From Xiphophorus maculatus (taxonomy: Eukaryota; Chordata; Actinopteri; Cyprinodontiformes; Poeciliidae): a stretch of 64,000 bases of DNA. The stretch lies in contig NC_036447.1 in NCBI RefSeq assembly GCF_002775205.1, forward strand, positions 29,324,245 to 29,388,244, given 5' to 3'. Below, piece by piece: positions 63,509-64,000 of this stretch. The first letter of the stretch is position 1; each line of letters opens with the position of its first letter. The position numbers and the translations under genes are program-made. A model generated the notes under the pieces. The model saw nothing but the letters and a program-made list of their open reading frames with translations, made no database searches and had not been told where the DNA came from.

Positions 63509-64000
63509 CTGTAAAATCCATAGCCACAGGCGATAAGCGGGGAAACGTTATCCATCAGAGTTAAACATATGTCAACCACCGATATATGTTACTAGATTGG
63601 ACATTACGTGACTAATGTGCCACGGGTGCGCCATTACTATGTATTGAGTCATGAATATCAGTGATCGAGGAAAATAAAACAATAATGCAAAGAATCTGAA
63701 AAAGGGACGCAATGTTTTCCTTTCAATTGTCAACACTGTGACAACTAGATAACCAGGTACAAGGGAATCCCATTTTACAGGTCAAGAAAAGGTTTTAAGT
63801 TTAGAAAAATATGGAGAAGTGGGAAGTAGGTGAGTTATGCTAGTCAAGCTAGTTATGCTAGCTTAATATGAACCTGTGCCGTGCAGTTTGGTGTTGTTTG
63901 GTTCAGTTAACAGAAAAATGAGGTGACCAACACACCTACTCTCTGACAGATAATCAGGAGAAAAGGTGTATAATCCCTTAACTGGCGGCGAAAAAGGCAG
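63509..64000 (-). other. limch1 intron at the window end
   Basis: AT-rich sequence without a supported exon. A short direct repeat TTATGCTAG occurs near 63837 and 63853. Confidence 0.6.

Overview
Vertebrate nuclear DNA, almost certainly from a teleost (probably a percomorph): intron-rich genes with GT-AG junctions, several introns of only 70-110 bp, dense MITEs, tRNA-derived SINEs, Tc1/mariner and L1 remnants, and long CA, TA and poly-G tracts. No bacterial-style operons, CRISPR arrays, rRNA genes or intact tRNA genes were seen. I built the gene models by hand from splice sites, reading phase and remembered family sequences. No search was run.

Layout. (1) 1-9973: repeat-rich DNA read as the first large intron of marchf1, which lies on the minus strand; its first coding exon is 9974-10060 in a CpG-rich promoter region. 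(2) 13358-17447, plus strand: two tandem genes for tiny single-pass membrane proteins of the SMIM31 type. Their first coding exons have identical length (112 nt) and phase. (3) 25869-29780, plus strand: apela (ELABELA/Toddler), a 54-residue secreted apelin-receptor ligand, with TATA box, uORF, two coding exons and a noncoding last exon. (4) 44901-30684, minus strand: complete six-exon tmem192, a lysosomal/late endosomal membrane protein (263 aa). (5) 63508-45695, minus strand: the 3' nineteen coding exons of limch1 (about 1193 residues, ending in the LIM domain and stop). Its calponin-homology end lies beyond the window.

The order and strands marchf1(-), smim31(+), apela(+), tmem192(-) match, as I remember it, human 4q32.3, and this supports the gene names. 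limch1 next to tmem192 is not the human arrangement. These genes are neighbours by ancestral synteny, not parts of one pathway. The most unusual content is the micropeptide cluster (two SMIM31-like proteins plus Apela) and a run of five consecutive phase 2-2 exons in limch1 carrying recurring [KR]DD(L/M)xxR-type motifs.

The rest is largely mobile DNA: two recurrent inverted-repeat MITE families with TTAA at their ends (A and B), other MITEs (C-F), SINEs, a truncated L1 nested in a MITE, and Tc1, hAT and piggyBac-like remnants.
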